From DATDOY01 sp035293045 (GTDB lineage Bacteria > Actinomycetota > Acidimicrobiia > IMCC26256 > JACPCJ01), in assembly GCA_035293045.1 (NCBI GenBank), contig DATDOY010000014.1:1-16103 (forward strand): a stretch of DNA of 16,103 nucleotides. The letters run 5' to 3'. The notes below the pieces were generated by a model that did no database searches, was not told the origin of the DNA, and saw only the letters and a list, made by a program, of their open reading frames with translations. Below, one piece after another: positions 1 through 8,297 of this stretch. The stretch's first letter is position 1. Each line of letters starts with the position of its first letter. Both the position numbers and the translations under genes were made by a program.

Positions 1-1
1 G

Positions 2-214
2 GATTCGGCGGCCGCCGATCGGTTCGCCGCCGCCGTCGACAGCGGCACCGTCGTCGTCAACGCCTCAACGCGGTTCACCGACGGCGAGGAGTTCGGATTC
101 GGCGCCGAGATCGGCATCTCGACGCAGAAGCTTCATGCCCGCGGCCCTATGGCGCTGCGGGAGCTGACCACCTACAAGTACGTCGTCACCGGGACCGGCC
201 AGGTCCGCGGGTGA
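2..214 (+). CDS. proA: Gamma-glutamyl phosphate reductase, C-terminal end (partial)
   Basis: This is the last 70 codons of a gene that begins upstream of the window. The reading frame from base 2 ends at a TGA at 212-214. It encodes the conserved ProA C-terminus: VVVNASTRFTDGEEFGFGAE, then IGISTQKLHARGPMAL and ELTTYKYVV. ProA is a cytoplasmic enzyme of the aldehyde dehydrogenase superfamily. It reduces gamma-glutamyl phosphate to glutamate semialdehyde with NADPH in proline synthesis. The catalytic cysteine lies outside the window. In actinobacteria proA usually sits between proB/obgE and nadD. Here nadD is found about 8.6 kb downstream. The identification is firm because of this distinctive terminal block. 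Confidence 0.95.
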   Translation, partial: DSAAADRFAAAVDSGTVVVNASTRFTDGEEFGFGAEIGISTQKLHARGPMALRELTTYKYVVTGTGQVRG

Positions 215-237
215 CGCGTCGGATCGGGGAGTAGTCC

Positions 238-1137
238 GTGGCGGAGCGGTTCGAAACGGTGGACGACGTCTCCGAGCGCTTGCGCTCGGCCGACTACCTC
301 CCCAACGCCCAGATCAGCAGCGTCGTCTTCCTCGCCGACCGTCTCGAGAAGCCGGTGCTCGTCGAGGGCCCGGCCGGCGTGGGCAAGACGGAACTCGCCA
401 AGGCGCTGGCCACGACGACCGGATCGCGGCTCATCCGGCTCCAGTGCTACGAGGGCCTCGACGAAGCCAAGGCGCTGTATGAGTGGAACTACAAAAAGCA
501 GCTGCTGCGCATTCAGTCCGACCGCGAACACGATGGTCAGGGCGGGGCGAGCTGGACCGAGATCGAGTCCGACATCTTCTCGGAGCAGTTCCTCCTCACC
601 CGGCCGCTCCTCGAGGCGATCCGCGCCGACGAGCCCATCGTGCTTCTCATCGACGAGGTCGACCGCGTCGAGATCGAGACCGAGGCGCTGCTGCTCGAGG
701 TGCTGTCCGACTTCCAGGTCTCGATTCCCGAACTCGGGACGATCATCGGCAAGCAACGGCCGTTGGTGTTCCTGACGTCCAACAACACACGCGAGCTCTC
801 GGAAGCCCTCAAGCGTCGTTGTCTGTACCTGCACGTCGACTACCCCGACCTCGATCGGGAGAAGGAGATCGTGCGCGTCCGCGTACCGGAGATCGATGAC
901 GCCCTCGCCGAACAGGTCGCTCGTGTGGTCCGCAGCGTCCGTCAACTCGAGCTGAAGAAGGCGCCGTCGATCTCCGAGACGATCGACTGGGCGCGCACGC
1001 TTCTCTACCTCGGGGTCGAGACGCTCGACGCGCAGATCGTCGAGGAGACCCTCCACGTGCTGCTCAAGTACCAGTCCGACATCGAGAAGGCGCGCAAGGA
1101 GCTCGCGACCGCCACCGCCGACGCCATCAGCTCGTAG
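238..1137 (+). CDS. MoxR-family AAA+ ATPase
   Basis: This 299-residue AAA+ ATPase has a Walker A motif GPAGVGKT at residues 44-51 and a Walker B motif VLLIDE at 135-140. A sensor-1 stretch FLTSNN lies at 178-183, followed by an Arg-Arg finger candidate at 193-194. MoxR ATPases pair with von Willebrand A proteins and are thought to act as chaperones that mature or remodel metal-dependent enzymes or complexes. The GTG start at 238 is preceded by a GGGGAG ribosome-binding site at about 227-232. The gene lies 23 bases after proA and 5 bases before the VWA gene, so the pair is probably co-transcribed. The sequence resembles the CoxD/MoxR group paired with CoxE, but no CO dehydrogenase genes are visible, so the client is unknown. 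There is no signal peptide or membrane segment; the protein should be cytoplasmic. Confidence 0.92.
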   Translation: MAERFETVDDVSERLRSADYLPNAQISSVVFLADRLEKPVLVEGPAGVGKTELAKALATTTGSRLIRLQCYEGLDEAKALYEWNYKKQLLRIQSDREHDGQGGASWTEIESDIFSEQFLLTRPLLEAIRADEPIVLLIDEVDRVEIETEALLLEVLSDFQVSIPELGTIIGKQRPLVFLTSNNTRELSEALKRRCLYLHVDYPDLDREKEIVRVRVPEIDDALAEQVARVVRSVRQLELKKAPSISETIDWARTLLYLGVETLDAQIVEETLHVLLKYQSDIEKARKELATATADAISS

Positions 1138-1142
1138 CGACC

Positions 1143-2666
1143 GTGCCTGACCTTCGCCACGAGGACGTCGCCGCCGGCTTCCGAAAGCTGTTTGGCGACA
1201 ACGCCGGGTCGGCGACCGCGGCCGGGCACGCCCGTGCGGGGATGCTGGACGTTCTCCAGGGGTTCATCCACGAGCTGCGCGCCGCCGGGCTGCCGGTATC
1301 GATGACGGAGAACCTCGACGCCATGCGCGCCATCGAGCACATCCCGATGGGCGACCGCGCCGCGTTCCGGGCCGCCCTCGGGGCCACGCTCGTCAAGCAC
1401 CACGGCCACTGGCCGGCGTTCGAGACGGTCTTCGACGTCTACTTCTCGCTTCGCTCGGCGCAGTGGGGAGACATCGAGGGTGAGGCCAAGCTCATCGATC
1501 CCGACGTCCTCGAGCAGATGCAGGCGGCCGACGGTGGCGCGATGGGCGACATGAGCCGCGAGGAACTCGCCGAGCTGTTGCTTCAGGCGCTGATGAGCAT
1601 GGACGCCGAGCAACTCCGGCGGCTCGCGGCCGAGGCGGTGACGCGGTATGCCGGCATGGAGCCGGGCCGCCCGGTGGGCGGCACCTACTACCTGTACCGC
1701 ACCCTTCGTCAGCTGGACTTCGACGGAATGTTGGACCGCATGCTCGAGCGCGCGCAGAACGAGGACGGCGCGCCGGCGAACGATCTCGACGAGCGCCTCC
1801 AGCGCGACGAGATGCAAGAGCGCCTCCAGCGCCTCAAGCGAGAGGTCGAAGAGGAGATCCGCCGCCGGCTGGTCGGCGACCGGGGCGTCGACGCCATGGC
1901 GCGCACGCTGCGGCGTCCGCTCCCCGAGGACGTCGACTTCATGCACGCGTCACGGGCGGAGATGGCGACCCTCCAACGTTCGATCTATCCACTCACGCGC
2001 GCACTCCAGGCCCGTCTCGCCCAGCGCCGCAAGCGCCGGCATCGTGGGTCGCTCGACTTCCGCAAGACGGTCCGGGCGTCGCTGAGCTACGGCGGCGTGC
2101 CGGTCGAGCCGAAGTTCCGGCACCCCCACCCGTCCAAGCCCGAGATCATGGTGGTGGCCGACATCTCGGGCTCGGTCGCCAGCTTCGCCCGTTTCACTCT
2201 CATGTTCGTCTACGCGATGTCGAGCCAGTTCTCGAAGGTGCGGTCGTGGGTATTCATCGACGGCGTCGACGAGGTCACCCGATTCTTCGACGAGGCCGGC
2301 GACGTGCAGGAGGCGGTCTACCGGGTCAACACAGAGGCCGACGTCGTGTGGGTCGACGGTCACTCGGATTACGGCCACGCCTTCGAGGTGTTTCACGACC
2401 GCCACCTGAACGAGATCAGCCCGAAGACTTCGATCATCATCCTGGGCGACGCCCGCAACAACTACCACGCAGCGCAGGCGTGGACGCTCAAGGAACTGAA
2501 CAAACGGGCGCGCCATCTCTACTGGCTCAACCCGGAGCCACGCAGTTACTGGGACACCGGCGACTCGATCCTGTCGGAGTACACGCCGCACTGTGACGGC
2601 GTCTACGAGTGCCGCAATCTTCGTCAGCTCGAAGGCTTCGTCAGCGACGTCGTCGTCAACCGCTGA
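1143..2666 (+). CDS. CoxE-like VWA-domain protein paired with the MoxR ATPase
   Basis: This 507-residue protein has a long helical, charge-rich N-terminal half (about 1-300) and a C-terminal von Willebrand A domain (about 333-500). A likely coiled coil lies at 215-245 and a basic patch RRKRRHR near 295-301. The metal-ion-dependent adhesion site begins with DISGS at 340-344. A later aspartate sits in IILGDARNN (432-440). The usual middle threonine region reads HSDYGHAF, as in many CoxE-like proteins. The GTG start is 5 bases after the ATPase stop, with no clear Shine-Dalgarno sequence, which suggests translational coupling. By analogy with MoxR/CoxE pairs it probably carries the client-binding function for the ATPase. 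The gene ends 12 bases before the convergent EAL gene. The family call is firm; the client cannot be told. Confidence 0.88.
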   Translation: MPDLRHEDVAAGFRKLFGDNAGSATAAGHARAGMLDVLQGFIHELRAAGLPVSMTENLDAMRAIEHIPMGDRAAFRAALGATLVKHHGHWPAFETVFDVYFSLRSAQWGDIEGEAKLIDPDVLEQMQAADGGAMGDMSREELAELLLQALMSMDAEQLRRLAAEAVTRYAGMEPGRPVGGTYYLYRTLRQLDFDGMLDRMLERAQNEDGAPANDLDERLQRDEMQERLQRLKREVEEEIRRRLVGDRGVDAMARTLRRPLPEDVDFMHASRAEMATLQRSIYPLTRALQARLAQRRKRRHRGSLDFRKTVRASLSYGGVPVEPKFRHPHPSKPEIMVVADISGSVASFARFTLMFVYAMSSQFSKVRSWVFIDGVDEVTRFFDEAGDVQEAVYRVNTEADVVWVDGHSDYGHAFEVFHDRHLNEISPKTSIIILGDARNNYHAAQAWTLKELNKRARHLYWLNPEPRSYWDTGDSILSEYTPHCDGVYECRNLRQLEGFVSDVVVNR

Positions 2667-2678
2667 GCGCGGGCGAAC

Positions 2679-5462
2679 TCAGACCTCGGGGCACTGGGGG
2701 AGTAGTGCCCCGAGGTCTTCTGCGGGACCCGGTCGCCCCAGGAAGTAACCCTGGGCCATGTCGCATCCCAGCGAGCGGACGAGTTCGAGGCAGGCTTCGG
2801 TCTCGATGCCTTCCGCCACCACGGTCATGCCGAGCTTGTGCGCGAGGTCGATGATGCTGGCGAGGATGGGCTCGCCCTTCGGGTCGCTGGCGGCGTTGGC
2901 GACGAAGGATCGGTCGATCTTCAGGGTGTCGATGGGGAGTTCCTGCACATAGCGCAGCGACGAGTAGCCGGTGCCGAAGTCGTCGAGCGATGCGTGGATG
3001 CCGAGCGCGCGGAGTCGGCGGAGGGTGCGCACCGCGTGGTCGACGTCGACGAGGGCCACGCGCTCGGTGATCTCGAGGGTCAACAGGCGGGGATCGACGC
3101 CCTCCTCGAGCACCCGCAGCACGGTGTCGTACACATGCCCCTGCTGGAACTCGCGAGCGCCGACGTTGACGGCGACCCGCCGGATGGGTCGGCCCTCCGC
3201 CTGCCAGGCCGCGGCCTGCGCGGCGGCGTTGGCGACGACCCACCGGCCGATGGGAACGATGAGGCCGGTCTCTTCGGCGACATCGATGAAGGTGGCCGCG
3301 GCGGTGAGTCCGTGCAGCGGTCGATCCCATCGCAGGAGCGCCTCAGCTTCGACGACGTCACCGGTGGCGAGGTCGACGATCGGCTGATAGTGCAGCACGA
3401 ACTGCTCGCGCTCGAGGGCGGCCCGCAAACCCTGGTCGACGGTGAGGCGCTGCCAGAGGCTGTTGGCCCGCCGCTCGGAGTAGACCTCGAAGGTGTTGCC
3501 GCCCCGCTCCTTGGCTTGGTCCAGCGCGGTCGTGGCGTGCTGGATGAGCGCCGCGGGGCGACGGGCATGGTCGGGAAACAGCGAGATGCCGATGCTGGCC
3601 GTCGTGTAGAGCGTGTACCCGTTGCAGCGCACCGGTGACTCGAGCGCCGCCATCACGCGCCGCGCCATCAGCACTGCGCCGTCGACGCCCTGCGACGTCT
3701 CGGAGAGAATCGCGAATACGTCGCCGTGGAGCCGGGCGACGGTGGCCCCCGCGCCGGCTGCGCTCTCGAGGGCGCGGGCCACCCCCTTGAGGAGTTCGTC
3801 TCCGGTGTGGTGACCGAGCGCGTCGTTGACGTGACGGATGCGGTCGACGTCGACGACGAGGAGCACGCCCTCGCTCGTGCTGTCCTCGAGGACTTCGGCA
3901 AGGTCGGCCTCGATGCCGCCGGCGCTGGCGAGGCCGGTGAGTGGGTCACGGGCGGGGTCATGCGCGGGCCCGACAGCGGCGACCGGTCGGCCGACCGGCG
4001 CGTGCCGGGCGCTCGCCACCGCGAAGCCGAGGGCCAGACCCACGAGCTTGAGGAACTGGACCCAGTACGCCAGATCCTCGTGCGACGGGACTTCGACAAT
4101 CAGGACTCCGAACGTCTCGGTGCCCGCCGTCAGCGGTGCCAGGATGGTCGACGGGTGGGCTCGAGCTCCGGCGGCGTCCGGCTCGGCCACCTCACCGGAT
4201 CGGCTGTCCACGATGATGGTCTCGCCGGTCGTCGTGACGCGGTGAAACAGGTCGTGCTCCGCGGGAAGGTGCGCTCCGGGGAGGTGCGCGGGGTCGCCGA
4301 GGTGGGCTCGGAGCGAGAACCCGCCGTCGATCTCCTCCACGTAGATGGCACCGCGTGAGGCACCGATGGCGTGGAGGCAGCGCGCCAAGGCCTCTCGCAG
4401 CACCACGTCGAGATCGGCCGTGTCGGAGAGGGCCTCGGCGAGACCTTGGAGGACGGCGAGTTCGGCCTGGCCTCGCTGTCGGGTCTTGCTGCCGTCGATC
4501 TGGCGTCGGTACTGGTCGTGGAGCTCGCGCAGCAGGTGCTCTTCGTGGTCTCCTTCGACCGGGACGGGCGCGGGAGTCGTCGGATCGTCGAGCGCCTCGA
4601 CCACCGCGTCGCGGAGCGATCCGAGGTCGGGGGTGAGCGTCACGAAGGCGGTCGCCCCGGCCCGCTCGGCAAGATGCTGTTGGACCTGACTCCACGGGGC
4701 GGAGGAGGTGAGGACCACCGGGACATCGACAAACTGATCGCTCGTCCGCAGCACACGAGTGAGCTCGAGCGACGTGGTGTCGGGGAGAACGAGGTCGGCC
4801 ACGATGAGGTCGGGTCGGAACGCCCGCGCCGATCGCAATGCTTGGGAGGCCGTGGCGGCCACCATCACCTCGAAGCCGAGGCGGCGAAGGTGGAGACGCA
4901 CCCGGATGGAACGCGCCGGCTGGGCGTCGACGAGGAGGACTCGGGCGCGGCGGCCGGTCTGGGGTCGCGGCGCGGGCTGTGCCGTGAGGTGGGAACGCAC
5001 GGCTTCGATGAGCGATTCGGCATCGACGGGCTTGGTGAGCACGTCGGAGAAGTCATGGTCGTCGTCGACTTCCTCGGGCGCCCCCGTGAAGACCACCACG
5101 GGAATCTCGGCGGTGCGGGCGTGGCTTCGCAGGCGGCGAACCACCTCCGTCCCGCACATGTCGCTGAGGCAAAGGTCGATGAGGATCAGGTCTGGGACGC
5201 GTGTCGCACACGCCTCGAGGGCGGACTGTCCGCCGGAGGCCTCGGTGACGTCGTAGCCCTCGAGGGAGAGGGCTTCGCGGACGAAGTGGCGGGTCGCCGG
5301 GTTGTCGTCGACGACGAGGATGTGACGGGGTTCCGGTCCCCGGAGGATCGGGCGGGCGGGGCGCCGAGCCATGTCGTGGTGGGGTCGACCGGCGCGCTCG
5401 CTTCGACGGATGACCTGATCGAGATAGGTGCCGTGTGTCCCCACCGATGAAACCGTTTCCAT
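2679..5462 (-). CDS. Multidomain response regulator with GAF, degenerate GGDEF and intact EAL domains
   Basis: From the ATG at 5462 this is 927 residues. Receiver 1 (about 46-160) keeps the acidic pair 52-53, phospho-acceptor D96, T126 and K144. Receiver 2 (about 173-291) keeps D179 and D223 but lacks the conserved lysine (the site reads TLTP), so it is probably not phosphorylated normally. A GAF domain follows (about 340-485). The GGDEF domain (about 505-665) reads HGDVF at 579-583 instead of GGDEF and has no RxxD inhibitory site, so cyclase activity is unlikely. The EAL domain (about 670-920) keeps EAL (707-709), N766, EITE (797-800), DDFGTG (827-832), K848 and E884, consistent with a working cyclic-di-GMP phosphodiesterase. 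It is probably cytoplasmic and under two-component control, but no histidine kinase is adjacent. The start is uncertain: the frame stays open to a GTG at 5597, and an ATG at 5372 would still leave all domains intact. Codon use upstream of 5462 looks non-coding. Confidence 0.88.
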   Translation of the reverse strand: METVSSVGTHGTYLDQVIRRSERAGRPHHDMARRPARPILRGPEPRHILVVDDNPATRHFVREALSLEGYDVTEASGGQSALEACATRVPDLILIDLCLSDMCGTEVVRRLRSHARTAEIPVVVFTGAPEEVDDDHDFSDVLTKPVDAESLIEAVRSHLTAQPAPRPQTGRRARVLLVDAQPARSIRVRLHLRRLGFEVMVAATASQALRSARAFRPDLIVADLVLPDTTSLELTRVLRTSDQFVDVPVVLTSSAPWSQVQQHLAERAGATAFVTLTPDLGSLRDAVVEALDDPTTPAPVPVEGDHEEHLLRELHDQYRRQIDGSKTRQRGQAELAVLQGLAEALSDTADLDVVLREALARCLHAIGASRGAIYVEEIDGGFSLRAHLGDPAHLPGAHLPAEHDLFHRVTTTGETIIVDSRSGEVAEPDAAGARAHPSTILAPLTAGTETFGVLIVEVPSHEDLAYWVQFLKLVGLALGFAVASARHAPVGRPVAAVGPAHDPARDPLTGLASAGGIEADLAEVLEDSTSEGVLLVVDVDRIRHVNDALGHHTGDELLKGVARALESAAGAGATVARLHGDVFAILSETSQGVDGAVLMARRVMAALESPVRCNGYTLYTTASIGISLFPDHARRPAALIQHATTALDQAKERGGNTFEVYSERRANSLWQRLTVDQGLRAALEREQFVLHYQPIVDLATGDVVEAEALLRWDRPLHGLTAAATFIDVAEETGLIVPIGRWVVANAAAQAAAWQAEGRPIRRVAVNVGAREFQQGHVYDTVLRVLEEGVDPRLLTLEITERVALVDVDHAVRTLRRLRALGIHASLDDFGTGYSSLRYVQELPIDTLKIDRSFVANAASDPKGEPILASIIDLAHKLGMTVVAEGIETEACLELVRSLGCDMAQGYFLGRPGPAEDLGALLPQCPEV
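2681..2718. terminator. Perfect 15-bp hairpin, probable bidirectional terminator
   Basis: The arm at 2681-2695 (AGACCTCGGGGCACT) is exactly complementary to 2704-2718, with an 8-base loop at 2696-2703. It begins 14 bases after the VWA stop and lies within the last 13 codons of the convergent EAL gene, reaching its stop codon. There is no T-run on either side, as is common for actinobacterial hairpin terminators. Its place between two convergent genes suggests that it ends both transcripts; this is inference. Confidence 0.7.
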
Positions 5463-5658
5463 GCCTCTGTGCCCACTCCCCAGTGGCCGGCCGTGATGCC
5501 CCAGGCCGGCGCGGTGCTGCCCCTCCCCGGCAATGTCGGCGCAATCGGGACAGATCTGTAGGCAGAAATGACCAGGTCGGATCGCCCGGTCGAGCACGCG
5601 GAGCTACGAACAAGCGTTCGGCGTGGGCGGCACCGACCCATGGCAACACGCGTACGGC

Positions 5659-6300
5659 CTACGGCAGGAGGCCCCACATGCGGTCGGCGATACGGGCGAG
5701 CGCCTTCAGTTGGGTCCGCTCCCGGAGTCGAAAGGGAGGGCCCTCCCTACCGACGAGGAGGGCGGCGTCGTGGCTCGGCATGTGGGCGACGGCGAGGTCG
5801 TCGGGCCCCGCCTCGCCGGCGGCCACGGCGTCGGAGGCCGCGGTGCCGAGGGCGAGCGCGCACACCATGCTCTCTTCGGGCACGTCTCCGGCGGACGCCA
5901 CGACCTGCTCGTCGACCACGAGCGCGGACCAGTGGGCGAGGAACTCGTCGAGCACGTGGGTCACCAAGGTCTCGCGCAGGCTCGCGAGGTCGGAGGACTC
6001 GCACAACAGGGCCGCCGACTCGAGGGCGTCGATCCGGGCGTCGGGGTAGTGGTCGACGACGCGCACCTCCTCGACCGACACGCCGTCAACCTGCTCGATT
6101 TCGCGGACCAGCACTTCGACGACGGTGTCGTCGGCGAGGTTGACGGCGAACTCGTCGATGGCGACCCCGTCGCCGCGTTCGAGCACGTCGATGGCGACGA
6201 TGTCGCCGCGCACGGCGCCGATGCGTGACGCCACGAGGCCCAGGGCACCGGGACGGTCGGAGAGCCAGACGCGTACGAGGGCATGGACGGGCGGGGTCAC
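5659..6300 (-). CDS. ACT-domain protein of unknown role
   Basis: This 213-residue protein opens with an ACT-type fold (about residues 6-80): VRVWLSDRPGALGLVASRIG, then GDIVAIDVLE and a second strand/helix set ending VEEVRVVDHY. ACT domains usually bind amino acids or small ligands and regulate metabolic enzymes. The remaining 130 residues are helical and acidic, with a segment around MVCALALG (about 145-152) that may be a GAF-like or other sensor fold; I do not recognise it. The GTG at 6300 has no Shine-Dalgarno sequence, but a TACGCT hexamer ends 7 bases upstream, which would suit leaderless translation. The gene lies 70 bases downstream of the AstE-like gene on the same strand and 196 bases upstream of the EAL gene. 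No membrane segment or signal peptide is seen. A regulator is likely; the ligand is unknown. Confidence 0.75.
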   Translation of the reverse strand: MTPPVHALVRVWLSDRPGALGLVASRIGAVRGDIVAIDVLERGDGVAIDEFAVNLADDTVVEVLVREIEQVDGVSVEEVRVVDHYPDARIDALESAALLCESSDLASLRETLVTHVLDEFLAHWSALVVDEQVVASAGDVPEESMVCALALGTAASDAVAAGEAGPDDLAVAHMPSHDAALLVGREGPPFRLRERTQLKALARIADRMWGLLP

Positions 6301-6306
6301 GGCGAG

Positions 6307-6312
6307 AGCGTA
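6307..6312 (-). promoter_or_regulatory. Candidate -10 element for the ACT-domain gene
   Basis: Read on the minus strand this is TACGCT, followed by six bases and then the GTG start at 6300. The spacing puts the predicted transcription start at or next to the start codon, giving a leaderless mRNA. No good -35 hexamer is visible at the usual spacing. The same hexamer lies 7 bases ahead of the nadD GTG. Confidence 0.35.
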
Positions 6313-6370
6313 GGGCGGGCGGGCGACGGACGTGTTTCCCGTTTGTTTCCGTATGGTGACGTCGCCGGGC

Positions 6371-7411
6371 TCAGGCGAGGAGGTCGTCGCGGACGCCCGT
6401 CGCCTCGAGGAATGCGTCGTCGGGGGGACCGACCTGCTCGGCGATGTGCACGATGGCGTCCCCCTGGTTCACCAGCGGCTTGCGCAGGAAGCCGATCACG
6501 ATTCCGTCGGCACGGCTGCGGACCCGCGAGATGCCGGTGCCGAAGGCGTCGGCGACCGACCCGAGCAGTTGGCCCGACGTCACGGTCTGGCCCAGTCCCA
6601 CGTCGAGGCGGAGGATGCCTCCGCGCCGGGCGCGGATCCAGTTGCTTCGAGCGGTGGCGAGGGGCGTCCGCTGGGCTTGCGCCCCGTCGCCGTCCCACAT
6701 GCCGAGCTCGCGCATGACGCGCAACACGCCCTCGACGCCCCGGTCGATGGCGAAGGCGTCGAATCGGTGCGCCTCGCCGCCCTCGTAGAGCAGGACGTGG
6801 ACGCCGCGGGCACCAGCCGCCTGCCGGAGCGAACCATCGCGGACGCGAGAGTGCAGCATGATCGGCGCGCCGAACGCTTCTGCGCAGCGGCGGACCTCCG
6901 GGACGAGGAGGTCGCCCCGCACCTGCGGCAGGTTGGTGCGCGACCACGACCCGGTGTGGAGATCGAGCCCGTAGTCGCAGCGAGCCACGACCTCCTGCAT
7001 GAAGAGGTGAGCCATGCGGGCCGCGAGCGGCCCCCGAGGAGACCCGGGAAAGCTGCGGTTGAGGTCGCGGCGGTCAGGGAGATAGCGGGACTCGTTGATG
7101 AAGCCGAACACGTTGACGATGGGGACGGCGATCACGAGTCCGGCGAGGGACCGGGGGTCGAGTTCGGCGGTGACCCGGCGGACGATCTCGACCCCGTTGA
7201 GCTCGTCGCCGTGGATGGCGCCGGAGAGAAAGAGGCGGGGACCGGCGCGCCGGCCGTTGATCACCACGACCGGGAGCGAGAGCCATGTGTCGGTGGGGAG
7301 GCGCGCCATGGGGATCTCGAAGGCGCGGCGACGCCCTGGGGCAATGGTCTGGCCGCCGATCGTGATGGTGACGGGGCGCGTCGGGGCCTGGCTATCCCCG
7401 AGCGCGGTCAC
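6371..7411 (-). CDS. Succinylglutamate desuccinylase/aspartoacylase (AstE/AspA) family zinc hydrolase
   Basis: The gene encodes 346 residues from a GTG at 7411. The zinc site of the M14-like AstE/AspA fold is visible as GAIHGDELNG (H67 and E70) and DLHTG (H152). RDLNRSFPG (about 115-123) supplies the usual substrate-binding arginine, and YEGGEA (209-214) holds the probable catalytic glutamate. The last 90 residues form the family's beta-rich, barrel-like tail. Members remove acyl or amino-acid groups by amide hydrolysis. The adjacent rimK suggests that the substrate may be a glutamate-tagged peptide or protein rather than succinylglutamate; no arginine-succinyltransferase genes are present. 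The start overlaps the rimK stop by 20 bases and has a GGGAAAG ribosome-binding site. The frame stays open upstream to 7567, but that part lies inside rimK and is not typical coding sequence. Confidence 0.88.
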   Translation of the reverse strand: MTALGDSQAPTRPVTITIGGQTIAPGRRRAFEIPMARLPTDTWLSLPVVVINGRRAGPRLFLSGAIHGDELNGVEIVRRVTAELDPRSLAGLVIAVPIVNVFGFINESRYLPDRRDLNRSFPGSPRGPLAARMAHLFMQEVVARCDYGLDLHTGSWSRTNLPQVRGDLLVPEVRRCAEAFGAPIMLHSRVRDGSLRQAAGARGVHVLLYEGGEAHRFDAFAIDRGVEGVLRVMRELGMWDGDGAQAQRTPLATARSNWIRARRGGILRLDVGLGQTVTSGQLLGSVADAFGTGISRVRSRADGIVIGFLRKPLVNQGDAIVHIAEQVGPPDDAFLEATGVRDDLLA

Positions 7412-8297
7412 GGGTCTTTCCCGGGGCGGCGTTCTTCTCGATGAATTGGATGATCTTGCCCGCCACGTCGACCCCGGTGGTGGTTTCGACGCCTTCGAGC
7501 CCCGGAGACGAGTTGACCTCCATGACGAGGGGGCCGTGTTCCGACCGCAGCATGTCGACGCCGGCAACGTTGAGGCCCATGGTGCGGGCGGCGCGGACGG
7601 CGGTTGTCCGTTCCTCGGGAGTCAGGCGCACCTTCATGGCCGACGCACCCTGGTGGAGGTTCGACCGGAACTCGCCCTCGGGTGCCTGGCGCATCATGGC
7701 GGCGACGACGCGGCGGCCGATCACGAAGGCCCGGATGTCGGCGCCGCCGGCTTCGGACACGAACTCCTGCACGAGCATGTTGCCCTCGAGCTGGCGGAAC
7801 GCCTGCATGACGGCCTCGGCCGCCTTGCGCGTTTCGGCGAGGACGACGCCGACGCCCTGGGTCCCTTCGAGGAGCTTGATGATGACGGGAGGTCCGCCGA
7901 CGATGTCGAGGACGCTGGCGATGTCCTTGGTCGAGTGGGCGAAGCCGGTCACCGGAAGGCCGATGCCGGCGCGTGCGAGGAGCTGGAGAGAACGGAGCTT
8001 GTCGCGCGACCGCGAGATGGCTTGGCTCTCATTGACGGAATAGACGCCCGACACCTCGAACTGTCGCACGACGGCCGTTCCGTAGAAGGTCGCCGAGGCG
8101 CCGATCCGGGGGACGACGGCGTCGAAGTCCTTGAGCTCCTCGCCCTGGTACATGACGATGGGCCGGCGCGAGGTGATGTTCATGTAGCAGCGGAGGTAAT
8201 CGACGACGCGCACGTCGTGACCGCGTTCCTCGGCGGCCTCGCGGATGCGCCTCGTTGAGTAGAGGGACCCCTTCTGAGAGAGGACGGCGATCTTCAT
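7392..8297 (-). CDS. rimK: RimK-type ATP-grasp glutamate ligase
   Basis: At 301 residues this matches the usual RimK length and is alignable end to end with E. coli RimK. It begins MKIAVLSQKGSLYSTRRIRE, then has CYMNI (38-42), FDAVVPRIG (58-66), ATFYGTAVVRQFE (69-81) and RDKLRSLQLLA (98-108). The nucleotide-binding loop EGTQGVGVVLAETR is at 144-157. Substrate and metal residues appear in FRSNLHQG (210-217), GVDML (246-250) and MEVNSSPGLEG (259-269). RimK ligates glutamate to the C-terminus of ribosomal protein S6 in E. coli and can make poly-alpha-glutamate. The ATG overlaps the stop of the RimB-like gene by ATGA, so translation is coupled. Whether S6 is the target here cannot be told from the window. 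Confidence 0.95.
   Translation of the reverse strand: MKIAVLSQKGSLYSTRRIREAAEERGHDVRVVDYLRCYMNITSRRPIVMYQGEELKDFDAVVPRIGASATFYGTAVVRQFEVSGVYSVNESQAISRSRDKLRSLQLLARAGIGLPVTGFAHSTKDIASVLDIVGGPPVIIKLLEGTQGVGVVLAETRKAAEAVMQAFRQLEGNMLVQEFVSEAGGADIRAFVIGRRVVAAMMRQAPEGEFRSNLHQGASAMKVRLTPEERTTAVRAARTMGLNVAGVDMLRSEHGPLVMEVNSSPGLEGVETTTGVDVAGKIIQFIEKNAAPGKTRDRARG

Noticed and set aside
4371..5450. 359-codon plus-strand frame opposite the EAL gene
   Set aside because: Shadow of the receiver and GAF domains on the other strand, rich in Glu/Gly/Arg and without a known fold.
5463..5658. Possible coding or promoter signal between the ACT and EAL genes
   Set aside because: The frame upstream of 5462 has mixed third positions and no domain; no promoter pair stood out, so nothing was annotated in these 196 bases.
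7412..7567. N-terminal extension of the AstE-like gene
   Set aside because: It lies inside rimK in another frame, is rich in Ser/Arg/Pro as out-of-frame translation is, and family members begin near the GTG at 7411.
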